From positions 2,728,001 through 2,792,000 of the forward strand of contig OZ245942.1 in NCBI GenBank assembly GCA_965230065.1: a stretch of 64,000 nt of DNA, given 5' to 3'. Positions 62,075-64,000 of the stretch are shown in pieces. This stretch comes from G965230065 sp965230065 (GTDB lineage Bacteria > Bacteroidota > Bacteroidia > Cytophagales > Cyclobacteriaceae). Within the stretch, counting starts at the first letter, position 1. Each line of letters starts with the position of its first letter. The notes under the pieces were generated by a model. It searched no databases. It saw only the letters and a program-made list of their open reading frames with translations, and was not told where the DNA came from. Made by a program: the position numbers and the translations under genes.

Positions 62075-62457
62075 TGACCATTTCCTCATTCGCCTTACTT
62101 ACTGATGAAAACATACATCATGTCCTTGTGGATTATTTGCGCAATGAAGGGTTTACTGTAAAGGATGTAAAAGAAGAAAAGCTGATTGGTTCATCCGACC
62201 GTAAATTATTGTCAATATCGCATCAGGAAAAGTTAGTTGTGCTTACCCAAGACTCTGATTTTGGCAAAATGATATTCACTGATAAAGTAGATTTTGTTGG
62301 CATCATTTACCTCCGTCCAGGCCATTTCAATCCAGAATTCCACAAAATCACTTTTACCAAGCTACTGCAAGCCAAATTAGATATACAACCTCCGTTCATC
62401 ATTGTAGCAGAAAACAGGAACGGAAAGGTCAAAATACGGTTGAGAAATAGCTTATAA
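62074..62457 (+). CDS. DUF5615 PIN-like protein (putative toxin)
   Basis: A 127-residue PIN-like protein: FALLTDENIHHVLVDYLRNEGFTVKDVKEE begins with the acidic DEN motif, and VVLTQDSDFGKMIF is the second acidic motif. The C-terminus ...FIIVAENRNGKVKIR matches the family. DUF5615/Mut7-C-like PIN proteins are thought to be RNases paired with DUF433. Both motifs are present, so this copy looks functional. Confidence 0.88.
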   Translation: MTISSFALLTDENIHHVLVDYLRNEGFTVKDVKEEKLIGSSDRKLLSISHQEKLVVLTQDSDFGKMIFTDKVDFVGIIYLRPGHFNPEFHKITFTKLLQAKLDIQPPFIIVAENRNGKVKIRLRNSL

Positions 62458-62571
62458 GTTTGGCTCAAATACTCTTTCAGTCCTTATTTTACAGATGATT
62501 TTTCCGCACTTGCCATCTTTTGTATTACCTTCGAACAATAAACCAAATTCGAACCAACTAAGTGCAAATAA

Positions 62572-64000
62572 ATGCTACCGACTACCAACCCAACCGAAAC
62601 CACCGCCTGGGAAAACCTTGAGGGCCACTTCCAATCCATGAAAGACTGGCAAATGCGTGATGCTTTTGCTGATGACTCTCAACGTTTTTCCAAATTTTCC
62701 CTTCAGTTTAATGACATCCTGGTTGATTTTTCTAAAAACCGGATTACCGAAGAATCCCTTCAACTTTTATTGAAACTGGCACAGGAAACAAAAGTGAAAG
62801 ATGCCATAGAAAGCATGTTTTCGGGCGAGGCCATTAACCAAACTGAAAACCGTGCGGTGCTGCATGTAGCATTGCGTAACCGCTCCAACACACCCATCAA
62901 GGTAGAGGGAAAAGATGTAATGCCGGAGGTGAACGCCGTGCTGGATAAAATGAAAAGTTTTTCGGATAAAATTACCGGGGGAACATGGAAAGGATATACA
63001 GGCAAGGCCATCACCGATATTGTAAACATCGGCATCGGTGGGTCCGACCTGGGGCCACTTATGGTTACCGAAGCTTTGAAGCCTTACCAAAAACAAAACA
63101 TTCAGGTGCATTTTGTATCTAATGTAGATGGCACGCACATTGCCGAAACTTTGAAAAAGGTAAACCCTGAAACCACGCTTTTCATGGTGGCTTCTAAAAC
63201 GTTTACCACCCAGGAAACCATGACCAACGCCCACACCGCACGGGATTGGTTCCTGAAAGCTGCAAATGATGAAGAGGAAATCAAAAAGCATTTTGTGGCC
63301 TTGTCTACCAACGAAAAGGGCGTAACCGAATTTGGCATTGACCCGGACAATATGTTTGAGTTTTGGGACTGGGTAGGTGGCCGTTATTCCCTTTGGTCGG
63401 CCATTGGGTTGTCCATTGCCTGCACCATTGGTTTTGAAAATTTTGAAGCTTTGCTGGAAGGTGCGCACGAAATGGATCAGCATTTCCGCAATACAGATTT
63501 TGAGGAAAATATTCCCGTGGTTTTGGCACTGATCGGCATTTGGTATAACAACTTTTTTGAAGCAGAAACGGAAGCTGTTTTACCTTACGACCAGTACATG
63601 CACCGCTTTGCCGCTTATTTTCAGCAGGGCAATATGGAAAGTAACGGGAAGTATGTGGGAAGAAATGGCTATGTTGTCAAACATCAGACGGGCCCTGTCA
63701 TCTGGGGAGAGCCGGGCACCAATGGGCAGCACGCTTTTTACCAGCTTATTCACCAGGGTACCAAGCTCATTCCCTGTGATTTTCTGGCCCCGGCCATCAG
63801 CCAAAACCCTATTGGTGACCATCATCCTAAGTTGTTGTCTAACTTCTTTGCCCAAACCGAAGCATTGATGATGGGAAAAACAGAGGAAGAAGTGCGGAAA
63901 GAATTGAAAGATGCCGGCAAAACCGAAGAAGAAATAAAGGAATTGCTGCCTTTCAAGGTATTTCAGGGCAACAAGCCTACCAATTCTATTCTGTTCAAAG
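62572..64000 (+). CDS. pgi: Glucose-6-phosphate isomerase (partial, C-terminus off window)
   Basis: From ATG 62572 (MLPTTNPTETTAWENL) 476 codons run to the window edge without a stop; the family is ~550 residues, so about 70 are missing. SIS domains: VNIGIGGSDLGPLMVTEALKPY, VSNVDGTHIAETL, VASKTFTTQETMTNA, FWDWVGGRYSLWSAIGL, and QGNMESNGKYVGRNG, GPVIWGEPGTNGQHAFYQLIHQG (catalytic Glu). Interconverts glucose-6-P and fructose-6-P in glycolysis and gluconeogenesis. Confidence 0.97.
   Translation, partial: MLPTTNPTETTAWENLEGHFQSMKDWQMRDAFADDSQRFSKFSLQFNDILVDFSKNRITEESLQLLLKLAQETKVKDAIESMFSGEAINQTENRAVLHVALRNRSNTPIKVEGKDVMPEVNAVLDKMKSFSDKITGGTWKGYTGKAITDIVNIGIGGSDLGPLMVTEALKPYQKQNIQVHFVSNVDGTHIAETLKKVNPETTLFMVASKTFTTQETMTNAHTARDWFLKAANDEEEIKKHFVALSTNEKGVTEFGIDPDNMFEFWDWVGGRYSLWSAIGLSIACTIGFENFEALLEGAHEMDQHFRNTDFEENIPVVLALIGIWYNNFFEAETEAVLPYDQYMHRFAAYFQQGNMESNGKYVGRNGYVVKHQTGPVIWGEPGTNGQHAFYQLIHQGTKLIPCDFLAPAISQNPIGDHHPKLLSNFFAQTEALMMGKTEEEVRKELKDAGKTEEEIKELLPFKVFQGNKPTNSILFK

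Noticed and set aside
62760..63855. Several long minus-strand frames opposite pgi
   Set aside because: They are antisense shadows of the glucose-6-phosphate isomerase gene, which explains the region fully.

Overview
The window looks like chromosome of a Bacteroidota bacterium, most likely a free-living Cytophagales-type organism. Reasons: a secreted protein with a type IX secretion C-terminal signal (52639-56433), the Bacteroidota-typical DUF4290-murA pair with an Asp-type MurA (25936-27896), many SPII lipoproteins and Tat-exported redox proteins, a TAnnTTTG-like -7 box before lutA, few recognisable Shine-Dalgarno sites, and GC that appears moderate. I saw no rRNA, tRNA or CRISPR. Nothing forces a plasmid or phage reading.

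Layout. 1-4673: an alpha-oxoamine synthase (partial) divergent from a short-chain dehydrogenase, an MpaB/rubber-oxygenase-like protein and two tandem paralogous lipoproteins. 4676-6963: a GMC flavoprotein with its Tat-exported gluconate-2-dehydrogenase-subunit-3 partner; then a K+ channel and an ECF sigma factor with a membrane partner. 9154-16514: a co-directional set of secreted proteins (DUF1080 hydrolase, giant PVC-type dehydrogenase/HEAT/cytochrome c, FG-GAP protein, ThuA-like protein). Together 4676-16514 is consistent with a periplasmic sugar 3-oxidation / 3-keto-glycoside system. 17850-22438: lutABC lactate oxidation followed by a secreted toroid-like protein. 22920-27896: DUF3109, UvrD/PcrA helicase, DUF4290, MurA. 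27939-30620: a two-subunit molybdenum hydroxylase. 31173-36394: Tat-exported aldo/keto reductase, an IS982-type insertion sequence, formaldehyde dehydrogenase, lipoprotein amidohydrolase. 36429-40782: DUF1080-like secreted protein and a padR-FtsX-type permease operon split by a small inverted-repeat element. 41015-48574: S9 peptidase, Dabb and YkgJ proteins, class C serine hydrolase, MG2/TonB-plug protein. 48650-52556: acyl-CoA oxidase-like enzyme, SelW-like protein, metallo-hydrolase. 52639-57592: T9SS phytase-like protein and small orphans. 58227-61645: MocA-like cytidylyltransferase with a second two-subunit molybdenum hydroxylase. 61853-64000: intact DUF433-DUF5615 pair and the start of glucose-6-phosphate isomerase.

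The most unusual content lies between the genes. There are three decayed toxin-antitoxin modules: hicAB with a deleted toxin and an A7 frameshift, yefM-yoeB fused by an internal deletion with its operator still intact, and DUF433-DUF5615 with a truncated toxin. One further DUF433-DUF5615 pair is intact. A family of short palindromes of the GTAGGGCGA...TCGCTGTAC type sits at gene ends and can supply stop codons. A 705-bp inverted-repeat element carrying a broken GxxExxY gene has been inserted inside an operon. All functional assignments are from motif reading only; no database search was run.
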